Shown: positions 26,570 through 35,498, counted from the stretch's first letter. The stretch: DNA of 64,000 bases from WLWS01 sp965243105 (GCA_965243105.1 CBDEUC010000003.1:186001-250000); one strand, 5' to 3'. Numbers and translations: made by a program. Notes: generated by a model not told the origin, from the letters alone.

Positions 26570-27543
26570 CTCAGTGTAGGCAGCTGGATATTCTGAAATA
26601 AGCTGTCCAGTTCTTCCTGATCCCTCGCCTCCATCGCCGCACTCACCAGTTCCCTGTCCAGGTGCGGTGCAAATAGCTGAACAAAATCGTACATGTAAGT
26701 TCGCAGGAAAGTACTTTTACGAAATCCAATCTTTGTAACACTGGCTTCGAACAGGTGACTGGCATCCAGTGCAACCAGGTCCTTGTCGAGCACTTCATCG
26801 TGGGCCATGCTTGCAACAATACCTACGCCGAGCCCAAGCTTTACGTAGGTCTTGATTACGTCGGCATCTGCAGCCGTAAAAACCACCCTGGGTGTCAGCC
26901 CCTGGCGGTTAAATGCCCGGTCCAGTTGTGACCTGCCGGTAAAACCAAACACGTAAGTCACCAGCGGGTATTGTGACAGCAATTCCAGGTTCAATTGCTC
27001 CTCTGCTGCCAGGGGATGACCGTGCGGTACAATGACGCTGCGATTCCAGCGATAGCAGGGCATCATCACCAGGTTCTCAAATAATTCCATGGCCTCGGTG
27101 GCTATGGCGAAATCCACCTCCCCCCTTGAAGCCTGCTCAGAAATCTGGATGGGTGTTCCCTGGTGCATATGCAGGGCCACCTCAGGGTATTGTTCGATAA
27201 ATGCCTTGATAATTCCCGGCAAGACGTAACGTGCCTGTGTGTGGGTAGTGGCGATACTCAGGCTACCTCGTTGCTCATCACTGAATTCCATGGCAGTGCG
27301 ACGAATTGTTTCGACACGATCCAGGATTTCCCCTGCGACCTGGATAATCTCCGCACCCACGGGGGTGATCTCGGTCAGGTGTTTACCACTGCGATGAAAG
27401 ATTTGCATGCCCAGCTCATCTTCAAGTGCTCTTATCTGCTTGCTGATACCGGGTTGAGAGGTATATAGACTTTCTGCGGTTGCAGTGACATTCAACTCGT
27501 GTCTTGATACTTCCCATATATAGCGAAGCTGCTGTAGTTTCAT
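26566..27543 (-). CDS. cysB: LysR-family transcriptional regulator CysB
   Basis: Master activator of cysteine biosynthesis that responds to N-acetylserine. The N-terminus MKLQQLRYIWEVSRHELNVTATAESLYTSQPGISKQIRALEDELG is highly CysB/Cbl-specific. It is followed by the effector domain with ATTHTQARYVLP and GEVDFAIATEA. At 325 residues it matches CysB (324 in E. coli). It lies near metY (38102) and a rhodanese (22997), but is not in an operon with either. Distinguishing CysB from Cbl needs alignment; CysB is favoured because this seems the only copy in view. Confidence 0.92.
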   Translation of the reverse strand: MKLQQLRYIWEVSRHELNVTATAESLYTSQPGISKQIRALEDELGMQIFHRSGKHLTEITPVGAEIIQVAGEILDRVETIRRTAMEFSDEQRGSLSIATTHTQARYVLPGIIKAFIEQYPEVALHMHQGTPIQISEQASRGEVDFAIATEAMELFENLVMMPCYRWNRSVIVPHGHPLAAEEQLNLELLSQYPLVTYVFGFTGRSQLDRAFNRQGLTPRVVFTAADADVIKTYVKLGLGVGIVASMAHDEVLDKDLVALDASHLFEASVTKIGFRKSTFLRTYMYDFVQLFAPHLDRELVSAAMEARDQEELDSLFQNIQLPTLS

Positions 27544-27754
27544 GATTAATTCCTGAAAAGGATAAAAAAATAGATATTAATTACGTTTGAGTATAAATCT
27601 TCATGGGAAAAGCACAAGAAGGGGCAGTAAAAAATACCGGCGTAAGATCTAAACACGAGTATCGTAGAGAGCCAGGACAGGCACGGTACTGAATTGAATA
27701 TTAAATGGTGGAAATTCCGTATTGTTTACTGCTTGATGAATTTATCGATTGAAT

Positions 27755-27787
27755 AAAAAAAGGGATGTGACTTCACATCCCTTTTTT
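27755..27787 (-). terminator. Strong intrinsic terminator of the YdcH-like gene (bidirectional)
   Basis: GGGATGTG (27762-27769) pairs with CACATCCC (27774-27781) around an ACTT loop. Seven A residues precede and six T residues follow on the plus strand, so it can end transcripts on either strand. It sits 23 bases beyond the stop of the minus-strand gene at 27810-28034. Confidence 0.85.
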
Positions 27788-27809
27788 CTTATCGCTGGAG
27801 ACCCCGTCT

Positions 27810-28034
27810 TCAGGCATGTACTCGCCGGTAATCTTCGATAAATTCGGCGAGGCGATCTTTTAAATGTAATTTCTCTTTTTTCATTTGTTCGAGTGATTGG
27901 TCGTCTACAGCTTCTATCCCCTCGTTGGCCTTGTGCACTTTTTGTTTTAGTTCAACATGCTTGTTATACAATCGTTCAAAATCCTTGTTCTCGGTTCTCA
28001 GGCTCTCTACTATCTCGTTATCATATTCGAACAT
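27810..28034 (-). CDS. YdcH family protein (DUF465)
   Basis: A 74-residue, highly charged helical protein. MFEYDNEIVESLRTENKDFERLYNKHVELKQKV and the tail KKEKLHLKDRLAEFIEDYRR match the YdcH/DUF465 family: two helices forming a coiled-coil hairpin with LK(D)RL near the end. Function is unknown in all members. It is monocistronic, with its own terminator at 27762-27781 and a GGAGAG ribosome binding site just upstream of the ATG. Confidence 0.88.
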   Translation of the reverse strand: MFEYDNEIVESLRTENKDFERLYNKHVELKQKVHKANEGIEAVDDQSLEQMKKEKLHLKDRLAEFIEDYRRVHA

Positions 28035-28448
28035 ATACTCTCCTTTCTAATCTTCAATTGAAAGAATCTACAGCTTTGTTTCTTATATGACCGCAAACCG
28101 ACATTTCCCTGGTCGGCCCGGGTAAGTGAAATGGATCTGAGCAGATCCGCTTTTTGTAACAGTAATTACTCATCTTCCCTCGCCCCTAAACTTAGACCAG
28201 TTTCGAATGAACAACAAGCAATTATGAGCCTGAATTTCGTGTGATTTGTTAAGTCATTTATTTTCAGCAGCTTATAACCATAAGCTTTTACATCTTCGTC
28301 GAGTGACACTTATGCATCTCTATATACTCATTTTTTGGGATACATTAACCAGCGATCTTTGGACGTAATTGAATAGATTCTGCAATTCAACAACAGATAT
28401 GGATTTATGCAACAATACGCACCTCTCATAATGCAATACGGAGTGCTT
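28035..28448. other. Intergenic region between the YdcH-like gene and the MBL-fold enzyme
   Basis: About 410 bases without a credible protein. It should hold the promoters for both flanking divergent genes. On the plus strand there are two hairpins: CCGAC/GTCGG (28098-28102 with 28112-28116) and the terminator at 28133-28155. The remainder (28156-28448) is A+T-rich; I see nothing further. Confidence 0.6.
28133..28155 (+). terminator. Orphan plus-strand intrinsic terminator
   Basis: GGATCTG (28133-28139) and CAGATCC (28142-28148) form a 7-bp stem, followed by GC and five T residues. No plus-strand coding gene ends nearby: the upstream gene runs the other way and the next gene starts 300 bases downstream. 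It therefore ends either a short non-coding transcript or the leader of the MBL-fold gene. Confidence 0.6.
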
Positions 28449-29411
28449 ATGCTTTACCTTTACAGACCTTCAAATATTGCCAGCGGACTCGCCAGGATTG
28501 CCCTGTCCGTAATACTGGTCTTACCACAATGCATCTCGGCTTCTGAGCCCGATGCTGGCTCTTTTGCCGTGAAAGAAATCGCCGGGGGAGCCTATGTTCA
28601 CCTGGGCAAGCACGTGGAATTTGAACATCCTGATCACGATGACATAGCAAACTCGGGTTTCATTATTGGAGACAGGTGTGTCGCAGTAATTGATACCGGC
28701 GGTTCCCTGCGCGCAGGGCAAGCTTTACTTTCTGCAATCAGGGCGAAAACCAGTCTGCCGGTGTGTTACGTCATTAATACACATGTTCATTTTGATCACG
28801 TGCTTGGAAATATTGCATTTACCGCCGAAGGAGCCGAGTTTGTTGGACATGAAATGCTGGCAGATGAGATAGCTGCCAATCGAGCCTTTTTCCTCGAAAA
28901 CTACGGCGCGGACCTGGGGGACAACCCGGGTGAATCATCAATCATCGGGCCAACGCTACTGGTTTCAGGAAGCAGGAAGATCGATCTCGGCAACAGGATA
29001 CTCACACTGGTTGCTCACAAGGTGTCTCATTCGCATACGGATTTGAGTATCCTGGATGAAAAAACACGAATACTATGGGTGTCAGACCTGCTTTTTATCG
29101 AAAGAATTCCTTCAATTGATGGCGACCTTCGCAACTGGGTCAAGCTGAGTAAGCAACTTGCAGCCAGGGATGTCGCCATGGTTGTGCCAGGGCATGGCCC
29201 GGTAAGCTCAAGTCCATCATCTGCATTTGAGAGGCAGCTTCGCTACCTTGAAACACTGCTGACACAGACAAGGGCCATGATCGCCAAAGGCATGTTCATG
29301 GAGGATATAGTTGAAGATGTTGGTGTAAAGGAAAAGACAAATTGGCTTTTGCATGAACAGCATCATAAAAGAAACGTGACCAGGGCCTTTAGTGAACTCG
29401 AGTGGGAATAA
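28449..29411 (+). CDS. Exported metallo-beta-lactamase-fold hydrolase (SoxH / quinoprotein-relay type)
   Basis: The ATG at 28449 has a GGAG site 5 bases upstream and opens directly into a signal peptide (IASGLARIALSVILVLPQCISA); an earlier in-frame ATG at 28407 lacks both. The MBL zinc motif is NTHVHFDHVLGN (HxHxDH, about residue 115), with further metal ligands in KVSHSHTDLSI, VSDLLF and MVVPGHGPV. The C-terminal HKRNVTRAFSELEWE is typical of the SoxH-like zinc metallohydrolases associated with quinoprotein dehydrogenase systems. No PQQ enzyme is nearby, so that link is not supported here. The stop abuts the tesB ATG (TAAATG). Confidence 0.85.
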   Translation: MLYLYRPSNIASGLARIALSVILVLPQCISASEPDAGSFAVKEIAGGAYVHLGKHVEFEHPDHDDIANSGFIIGDRCVAVIDTGGSLRAGQALLSAIRAKTSLPVCYVINTHVHFDHVLGNIAFTAEGAEFVGHEMLADEIAANRAFFLENYGADLGDNPGESSIIGPTLLVSGSRKIDLGNRILTLVAHKVSHSHTDLSILDEKTRILWVSDLLFIERIPSIDGDLRNWVKLSKQLAARDVAMVVPGHGPVSSSPSSAFERQLRYLETLLTQTRAMIAKGMFMEDIVEDVGVKEKTNWLLHEQHHKRNVTRAFSELEWE

Positions 29412-30272
29412 ATGGAAAAGATAGTAGAAAATTTAATTGAACACCTGGTGCTGGAACGGCTGGAAGAAAATCTTTTTCGCGGTCCCAGCCAGGACATTGG
29501 TACTTCGCGAGTATATGGGGGGCAGGTACTCGGGCAGGCAATCAAGGCTGCACAGTACACGGTCGAAGATGACCGACCCATTCATTCTTTACACGCTTAC
29601 TTCCTGCGGGAAGGAGATCATGATAATCCCATTATTTATGAAGTTGATCGAAGCAGGGACGGCAGGAGCTTTTCCGCACGAAGAGTGGTTGCAATTCAGC
29701 ACGGAAGACCAATATTTACCTTGTCGGCGTCATTCCAGGTCGAGGAAGAAGGCCTGGAGTTTCAAATTGCTGCTCCGGATGTACCCAGCCCGGACGAAGT
29801 CCCCAGCGTCAGGGACTTTGAATCCATATTCCCAGACAAGCTACCGGAAAAATTTCAGCGGCTTCTGCGGGTTTCTGCACCGTTTGATCTGAAGCCAATC
29901 GGCATGGAGAGTGCACTACGTGATAAATCGTTTGTGCCCTGTAGCCATTACTGGTTAAAAACCGCCTCTGCATTACCGGATGAAGCCCAGCTACACAGGT
30001 CAATACTTGCCTATGTTTCTGATTATGGCTTACTGACAACTACGCTGATTCCCCACGGCTTGCGCTTTCCAGCTACCAACCTGGTCATGGCAAGTATCGA
30101 CCATGCCATGTGGTTCCATCGCCCTTTTCGCATTGACGAGTGGGTCCTTTACAGTAGCGAAGCCATATCTACGAGTAATGCAAGAGGGCTTGCGAGGGGA
30201 CACTTCTTTAACAGTGATGGGCAATTAATCGCTACGACATCCCAGGAAGGGTTATTAAGAAAGGTTGGCTAA
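29412..30272 (+). CDS. tesB: Acyl-CoA thioesterase II
   Basis: Hydrolyses medium- and long-chain acyl-CoA to free acid and CoA. Double hotdog fold: N-terminal half with FRGPSQDIGTSRVYGGQVLGQAI, SLHAYFLREGD and FSARRVVAIQHGRPIF, and C-terminal half with LAYVSDYGLLTTTLIPHG, MASIDHAMWFHRPFRIDEWVLY (catalytic Asp) and ARGLARGHFFNSDGQLIATTSQEGLLR. Length 286 equals E. coli TesB. Its ATG directly follows the stop of the MBL-fold gene, so both are on one transcript. A beta-oxidation link with ETF-QO (30661, opposite strand) is plausible. Confidence 0.95.
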   Translation: MEKIVENLIEHLVLERLEENLFRGPSQDIGTSRVYGGQVLGQAIKAAQYTVEDDRPIHSLHAYFLREGDHDNPIIYEVDRSRDGRSFSARRVVAIQHGRPIFTLSASFQVEEEGLEFQIAAPDVPSPDEVPSVRDFESIFPDKLPEKFQRLLRVSAPFDLKPIGMESALRDKSFVPCSHYWLKTASALPDEAQLHRSILAYVSDYGLLTTTLIPHGLRFPATNLVMASIDHAMWFHRPFRIDEWVLYSSEAISTSNARGLARGHFFNSDGQLIATTSQEGLLRKVG

Positions 30273-30356
30273 CAGCACGAAAGTCTTTTATTAAACTGAA
30301 TCATTGTTCGAGTTAAGGATGGCATTAAAACTAAGATCAAATTAGATGATTTTTTC

Positions 30357-30439
30357 TTCAGGCAAGGCCCGAGTCATTTTTAACGTGGAGTGTATATGCT
30401 GATACATGAGCATTTAAAAATGACGAGAACACAGCTGAA
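30357..30439. repeat. Intergenic hairpin repeat, copy 1
   Basis: A long inverted structure: outer TTCAG/CTGAA (30357-30361, 30435-30439) and an 11-bp perfect stem GTCATTTTTAA/TTAAAAATGAC (30373-30383, 30414-30424). Shared words with copy 2 at 30548 are CAAGGC near the 5' side, AGTGTATA in the middle, ATACATGAGCATT, and ACGAGAAC after the stem. It lies between tesB and the 3' end of the ETF-QO gene, where transcripts converge. Confidence 0.75.
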
Positions 30440-30547
30440 AATCTGATTTTAAATCGATTTAATTTTTATTCAGACAAGGCATGAGCTCAAGTAAAACCGA
30501 AGATTCTGGACGTGTGTAAAAACCGTTTTCAAAATTAGTAATTTTTT

Positions 30548-30633
30548 CCTCTAACAAGGCGCGAGTTATTTCAAAAGCGCAGTGTATAAGCTAATACATG
30601 AGCATTTTTAAATAACGAGAACGCAGTTAGAGG
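30548..30633. repeat. Intergenic hairpin repeat, copy 2
   Basis: Same architecture as copy 1 at 30357: outer 8-bp stem CCTCTAAC/GTTAGAGG (30548-30555, 30626-30633), inner GTTATTT/AAATAAC (30565-30571, 30610-30616), and the same ATACATGAGCATT core. The arms differ from copy 1 but both sides changed together, so pairing is conserved. A CAGACAAGGC fragment at 30471-30480 may be a decayed third copy. The 30273-30660 gap otherwise holds nothing recognisable. Confidence 0.75.
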
Positions 30634-30660
30634 TAAAAAGAACAATTTTGAGACGCTTTT

Positions 30661-32310
30661 TTACATGTTGGGGTAGTTCGGCCCACCCCCCCCTTCAGGT
30701 ACAACCCAGTTAATATTCTGGCTCGGATCCTTGATGTCGCAGGTTTTACAATGCACACAATTTTGCGCGTTGATCTGAAGCTTTTTCTCGTTATCTTCCT
30801 CGACAATCTCGTAAACCCCGGCCGGGCAATAGCGCTGTTCCGGTGCGTCATACAGGGCAAGGTTACGTGTAATTGGTATCTCTGCATCTTTCAGGGTCAG
30901 GTGACAGGGCTGGTCTTCTTCATGGTTAGTACTTGATATAAACACCGATGACAGCTTGTCAAAGCTCAGTTTTCCATCCGGCTTTGGATATTCAATGAGC
31001 GTGGAATCCTTTGCCGGTTTCAGCATGGCATGATCTTCCTGCTGGTCACGAAGCGTGAACGGAAGCTTTCCCCTGAAAATTGTCTGGTCAAGGAAGTTAA
31101 AGGCCGCACCACCAAAAAACCCAAGCTTGTGAATTGCCGGACCGAAATTGCGGGAACGATACAGGTCGTCATAGGCCCAGGACGCCTTGAAATTCTCGCT
31201 AAATTCGCTCACATCCGCACCACCCTCATCACCCTGGCCAAGCCGGGCAAACAGTGTTTCGGCTGCAACCATGCCTGACTTCATTGCGGTGTGTGTCCCC
31301 TTTATCTTGGCAAAATTAAGAGTGCCTGCATCACATCCGACCAGCAAGGCGCCGGGCATATGCATCCTTGGCAGGGAATTTAGTCCGCCCTTGGTAATGG
31401 CGCGAGCACCGTAGGCAATTCTCTTGCCATTGTTCAGAGTCTTTGCCACCACCGGGTGATGCTTGAATCGTTGAAATTCATCAAATGGGCTTAGGTATGG
31501 GTTACTGTAATTCAGGTCGATGATTAAACCGACTACCACCTGCCGGTCCTCCAGGTGATAAAGAAAAAAACCGCCTGTCGCTTCACCCCAGGTTGGCCAG
31601 CCTGCACCGTGCACAACCAGCCCCGGTTGGTGAACATCTTCATCAACTTCCCACAGCTCCTTTAACCCAATCCCGTAATGCTGGGGATCACAGTCATTGG
31701 CAAGATCAAAACGCTGCATTAATTGTTTGCCAAGGTGTCCGCGACAGCCCTCGGCAAATACCGTGTACTTCGCGTGTAGCTCCATGCCGGGCTCATAGGC
31801 ATCTTTTTGCGTGCCAGATGCATCAATCCCCATGTCACCCGTTGCCACGCCCATGACACTGCCGTCTTCTCGGTAAAGGATTTCAGAAGCTGCAAAGCCC
31901 GGGTAGATTTCCACCTCGAGAGCCTCGGCCTGTTCTGCAAGCCAGCGGCACACGTTACCGAGACTGACAATGTAGTTACCCTTGTTGTGCATACTCGCCG
32001 GAATGAGAAAACCCGGGGTTCGAATCGAAGATTCGGCACCGGTAAGAATATAAACCTGGTCCTGGCTGACCGCGGTATTTAAAGGTGCGCCATTATCCTG
32101 CCAGTCTGGAAGGAGTTCGTTCAGGGCTCGCGGTTCAAGCACCGCACCAGAGAGAATATGTGATCCAACTTCAGCACCTTTTTCAAGCAGGCACACGCTG
32201 AGGTCCTCTCCCTTTTCCATGGCCAACTGGCGCAAGCGAATAGCTGTAGACAGCCCTGCTGGACCGCCACCGACAATGACCACATCGTATTCCATGGATT
32301 CACGTTCCAT
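30661..32310 (-). CDS. Electron transfer flavoprotein-ubiquinone oxidoreductase
   Basis: Membrane-associated enzyme passing electrons from ETF (acyl-CoA dehydrogenases) to ubiquinone. FAD-binding Rossmann motif VVIVGGGPAGLSTAIRLRQ near the N-terminus, SHILSGAVLEPRALNELLPDW, and a C-terminal 4Fe-4S site with CPAGVYEI, CVHCKTCDIKDPSQNINW and the terminal GGGGPNYPNM, as in all ETF-QO. About 550 residues, normal. The ATG at 32310 has a GAGGGG site just upstream; the frame extends to a TTG at 32325, which lies within that site. ETF alpha/beta genes are not in the window. Confidence 0.95.
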   Translation of the reverse strand: MERESMEYDVVIVGGGPAGLSTAIRLRQLAMEKGEDLSVCLLEKGAEVGSHILSGAVLEPRALNELLPDWQDNGAPLNTAVSQDQVYILTGAESSIRTPGFLIPASMHNKGNYIVSLGNVCRWLAEQAEALEVEIYPGFAASEILYREDGSVMGVATGDMGIDASGTQKDAYEPGMELHAKYTVFAEGCRGHLGKQLMQRFDLANDCDPQHYGIGLKELWEVDEDVHQPGLVVHGAGWPTWGEATGGFFLYHLEDRQVVVGLIIDLNYSNPYLSPFDEFQRFKHHPVVAKTLNNGKRIAYGARAITKGGLNSLPRMHMPGALLVGCDAGTLNFAKIKGTHTAMKSGMVAAETLFARLGQGDEGGADVSEFSENFKASWAYDDLYRSRNFGPAIHKLGFFGGAAFNFLDQTIFRGKLPFTLRDQQEDHAMLKPAKDSTLIEYPKPDGKLSFDKLSSVFISSTNHEEDQPCHLTLKDAEIPITRNLALYDAPEQRYCPAGVYEIVEEDNEKKLQINAQNCVHCKTCDIKDPSQNINWVVPEGGGGPNYPNM

Positions 32311-32428
32311 GACGCTACCCCTCAATTATCTAAGAGAAATAAATTACAGGCGAGATTATAAATGGAACGAGTGCTTATCACACTCGGCAAATAAAGGTTG
32401 ATTCGCGTTGCGGAATGCCTTGCAGCGA

Positions 32429-33769
32429 TTAAATCGGCTCAGCCATGTCGGCTGCTGCCCTGGCCTTGTTTTCCTTGATGGAATCCTGCAGCTCTTTTTT
32501 CCTGTCGCGCTCGCTCTCGGCATGCTTAATCCACTGGACGGAGGACTTTCGACTTCGTTTGTCCTTGGAAGCTGCCTTAAAAGCTTTTATTGCGGAGTTG
32601 AAACGCTGCAGCTCGAAATTTGCCAGGCCAAGCATGACATTGGCCGAATCAGGTCGCTTTACGCCACCTTTTTTCAAACCCGCTTCAAAGGCCGCAATGG
32701 CTTCCTTGTAACGGTCAAGGTTGAGGTAAGCCTGTCCCAGCCTGACGTCTAGATCGCCGTCCTTGGAAATTTTTGCAGCCTGCTTGAGCGGCTCAATCGC
32801 TTTTTCACTCTCCTGTGCCTGCAACCAGGCCTGTGACAGCAGGCGCAGGTTCCTGATGTTCTTCTCTATCAAGCCATCCTTCATACCCTTGTCCATAACA
32901 ACGGCCGCCTTGTAGGGAATTTCATGGAGCAGGTAAAGGTTGGCAAGGTTAAGCTGCTGGTTTCCCTTTGGCAGGTGGCCTCCCTCGTACAGCATTTCCA
33001 TGATGACCATCTGCTTTTCAAGCGCCTTGAGTTCGGAATAGGCGCCGGCCATGGTCAGCCAGTACTCGGTCTTGGGATACAGCACCACGAGTTCCTTCAG
33101 GACGTTGACCATGTTCTTGTAATCACCCAGCTCGAAATAATCAACACGCATAAGGAGCAACAGGTTTTCCTTTGGCTGGTCACCCCTGTCCTTCACCATC
33201 TTGTAGGCTTTTTTCAACGGCACAAGGGACTTCTTGTAATCTTCCAGCTGGTAATAACCCTGTCCAAGAAGCATGTAGGCATTTTCGGTAGGCTTGGGGG
33301 CGGTTTTAAACCATTTCTCGATGGTTTTAACGGCCTTCTTGTAATCCTCGGTGATGAAATAAAGCTGTGCCAGCGTATAAAGCGAGTTGGCCACCAGGGC
33401 TTCCGGCAACTCGGGCTGCTTCAGTACAGTTTCATAGGAACGGATTGCCTGTGGATACTTTTCCAGGGTGAAATAGGTATAGGCAAAGTAGTTATAAAGC
33501 TGTGCCTTCTCATACGGTGTCAGTTTCGGTTCCTTTGACAACTCCGTCAGGATAGCCAGTCCCTCGTTATAATTTTTCGCTTCGATAAGTTCCTGCGCCG
33601 CAGTCAATTGTTCATACACCTTTTGACTCATGGACTGGGCTTTCTTTGTCTTGCGTTCCTGCTTCTCTTCCTGGGCGGCGAGCTCTGTGACAGGAAGGGT
33701 CACAATTGCGGCCGACAGGCAAAAAGCTGGAATGATGACGCGAATTATATTGAGTAACTTTTGCTTCAT
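32429..33769 (-). CDS. Exported TPR protein of the TonB operon
   Basis: 446 residues with a signal peptide (IIPAFCLSAAIVTLPVTELAA) followed by about ten tetratricopeptide-like helical repeats (roughly residues 50-410, e.g. AQLYNYFAYTYFTLEKYPQAIRSYETVLKQ) and a basic C-terminus. It closes the six-gene operon DUF3450-TtpC-ExbB-ExbD-TonB-TPR, 36 bases after tonB. A TPR gene in this position is a regular feature of TonB2/TtpC-type systems in marine gammaproteobacteria. The role is probably as a periplasmic scaffold that aids TonB function; inferred from context. Confidence 0.88.
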   Translation of the reverse strand: MKQKLLNIIRVIIPAFCLSAAIVTLPVTELAAQEEKQERKTKKAQSMSQKVYEQLTAAQELIEAKNYNEGLAILTELSKEPKLTPYEKAQLYNYFAYTYFTLEKYPQAIRSYETVLKQPELPEALVANSLYTLAQLYFITEDYKKAVKTIEKWFKTAPKPTENAYMLLGQGYYQLEDYKKSLVPLKKAYKMVKDRGDQPKENLLLLMRVDYFELGDYKNMVNVLKELVVLYPKTEYWLTMAGAYSELKALEKQMVIMEMLYEGGHLPKGNQQLNLANLYLLHEIPYKAAVVMDKGMKDGLIEKNIRNLRLLSQAWLQAQESEKAIEPLKQAAKISKDGDLDVRLGQAYLNLDRYKEAIAAFEAGLKKGGVKRPDSANVMLGLANFELQRFNSAIKAFKAASKDKRSRKSSVQWIKHAESERDRKKELQDSIKENKARAAADMAEPI

Positions 33770-33805
33770 AATCTGGCACTCACCTGTAAATCTGTATTCA
33801 ATGAG

Positions 33806-34423
33806 TTAGTCTTCAATCTCAAAGGTAATCTTGTTCTGTACACCGGGAACCTCGATGGGTTGCCCGTCGACCACGCGTGGCTTGTACTTGAACTTGGATG
33901 CTGCCTTCATTGCTGCATTCTCAAACATGCCACTGGTGGACTCAACGACCCTGATATCCTTTGTCGTACCCTGCTTGGTCACCGTGAATTCCACGATTAC
34001 ATAACCCTCGATTCCCCTTGAGAGTGCTCGCCGCGGATAAACCGGTTGCACCTTAACAATGGGCAGGTATTCCCCATCACTTGGCGCGAGACCGAAACCC
34101 GACGATGACAGGTTAATGTTGGTATTCACTGGTGCCGCGCTCACTGCCATAGCCTGGGCCTCTGGTGTCACATCATCCATTGAAGGTGGCGGTGGCTCTG
34201 GTGGCGGCTCATCCGGCTCCGGTGGTTTTTCCGGAGGCGGCTCACGACGATTAATTTCTTCTGCCTGCTTGATACGGACAAAATCAGGCAGTTTCAATTT
34301 CTTGCTGGGATCCAGTTCCATTTCCTGGAAGTTGATCAGGTACTGCATGATCCAGAAAAGTGTAAACACCACGGCAACGGTAGCTGCCGCTGAAGTCGAA
34401 CATCTTATGAGTAGACTGGACAA
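33806..34423 (-). CDS. tonB: TonB energy transducer
   Basis: Transmits proton-motive-force energy from ExbB/ExbD to outer-membrane receptors. One N-terminal membrane helix (about residues 14-33), a Pro/Glu-rich periplasm-spanning linker (REPPPEKPPEPDEPPPEPPPPS, about 60-81) and a C-terminal TonB domain (about 120-205) with PVYPRRALSRGIEGYVIVEFTV and FKYKPRVVDGQPIEV. At 205 residues it is the shorter TonB2-like type. It is 10 bases from exbD. A likely client in the window is the TonB-dependent receptor at 59908. Confidence 0.94.
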   Translation of the reverse strand: MSSLLIRCSTSAAATVAVVFTLFWIMQYLINFQEMELDPSKKLKLPDFVRIKQAEEINRREPPPEKPPEPDEPPPEPPPPSMDDVTPEAQAMAVSAAPVNTNINLSSSGFGLAPSDGEYLPIVKVQPVYPRRALSRGIEGYVIVEFTVTKQGTTKDIRVVESTSGMFENAAMKAASKFKYKPRVVDGQPIEVPGVQNKITFEIED

Positions 34424-34433
34424 AATGTCTCTC

Positions 34434-34841
34434 CTAGTTTTGCGCGGAAAGGGCTATTTGGTCGTCTGTTATACCTGCGCTATGCAGGGCGTCGATTACC
34501 CCAACCAGCATCTTGTTCTTGGACTCGGAATCGGCCTGTATCACGATAGAGCCTTCCGGGTTTTCGGAACGAAGACGCTTGACGTTTGGTGCCACCGCAC
34601 GCACATCAATCTTTCGCCTTTCGATCCAGATGTTGTTCTTTGAATCGATGGCAATGAGGATGTTGGCCTTGTCCTGAACCGTCGCGGACTGCGCTTCCGG
34701 CTTGTTAATGTGTACGCCAGCTTCCTTGATAAAGTTGGCGGTAACGATGAAAAAGATCAACATGATAAAAACGATATCAATCAGGGGAGTGATATCTACA
34801 TCGGATTCTTCATCCGGAGCTGCACGAGAAATTCTACGCAT
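34434..34841 (-). CDS. exbD: Biopolymer transport protein ExbD
   Basis: Proton-channel partner of ExbB. The membrane helix SDVDITPLIDIVFIMLIFFIVTANF (about residues 13-37) carries the conserved essential Asp (PLID). The periplasmic part ends VIDALHSAGITDDQIALS, typical of ExbD/TolR. 135 residues. It is 48 bases after exbB and 10 bases before tonB. TonB2-type arrangement rather than TolR, since tolA/tolB are absent. Confidence 0.94.
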   Translation of the reverse strand: MRRISRAAPDEESDVDITPLIDIVFIMLIFFIVTANFIKEAGVHINKPEAQSATVQDKANILIAIDSKNNIWIERRKIDVRAVAPNVKRLRSENPEGSIVIQADSESKNKMLVGVIDALHSAGITDDQIALSAQN

Positions 34842-34889
34842 AATTTATAGTACCCTGTGTAAATTCAATTATAGCTCGTTATTTGCGAC

Positions 34890-35492
34890 CTAGTGGTCCA
34901 TTGTCATGTGTTCGGCAAGTTCTTCAATCTCGGTCTTTGCCTTACTGGTCAACCAGACGCTGATGAAATAGCCGGAAAGTGCTGCCACGAGTCCTGACAT
35001 GGTAGGAATAGTGGCCTGTGTTACACCAGCCGCCATGGCCCTTGCATTACCGGACCCCAGCAAGGCCATCACTTCAAACACGGTAATCATGCCGGTTACC
35101 GTCCCCAGCAGTCCCACCAGGGGACAAAGGGCAACAGCAACCTTGATGAGGCCGAGGAATTCCGTGGCTTTCACACGAACTTCAGAGATCAGGAATTCTC
35201 GCACGCGGTGCGCGTGCCAGGACTTGCGTTCCGGACGTGACTCCCAGGCATCCATGGCCTGCTTGACGACTTTTTTATGCTCAAAGGCAAAGTAGAAAAG
35301 TCGTTCCAGCATAAACATCCACATGATCACCAGCACCATGGCAACCACGGGGATAATGGGGCCGCCGATTTCAAAGAAATCTAGCACGGCTTCCCAGGCG
35401 TCAATGACAACCTGCTCAAGTCCAATGAATGACGCAAAGACTCTGACTATGGAGTAAATGATCTCCAGGAACCAGGCGAATATGTCAAACAT
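34890..35492 (-). CDS. exbB: ExbB/MotA/TolQ proton channel protein
   Basis: Inner-membrane proton-channel subunit, 200 residues. One helix near residues 45-65 (PIIPVVAMVLVIMWMFMLERLFYF) and the paired helices in the C-terminal half with VALCPLVGLLGTVTGMITVFEVMALLGSGNARAMAAGVTQATIPTMSGLVAALSGYFI, the MotA/ExbB signature. It is the compact ExbB of the operon; the preceding gene (35499) encodes a longer homologue with an extra N-terminal domain. The gap to that gene is six bases. Confidence 0.93.
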   Translation of the reverse strand: MFDIFAWFLEIIYSIVRVFASFIGLEQVVIDAWEAVLDFFEIGGPIIPVVAMVLVIMWMFMLERLFYFAFEHKKVVKQAMDAWESRPERKSWHAHRVREFLISEVRVKATEFLGLIKVAVALCPLVGLLGTVTGMITVFEVMALLGSGNARAMAAGVTQATIPTMSGLVAALSGYFISVWLTSKAKTEIEELAEHMTMDH

Positions 35493-35498
35493 AAGAGA

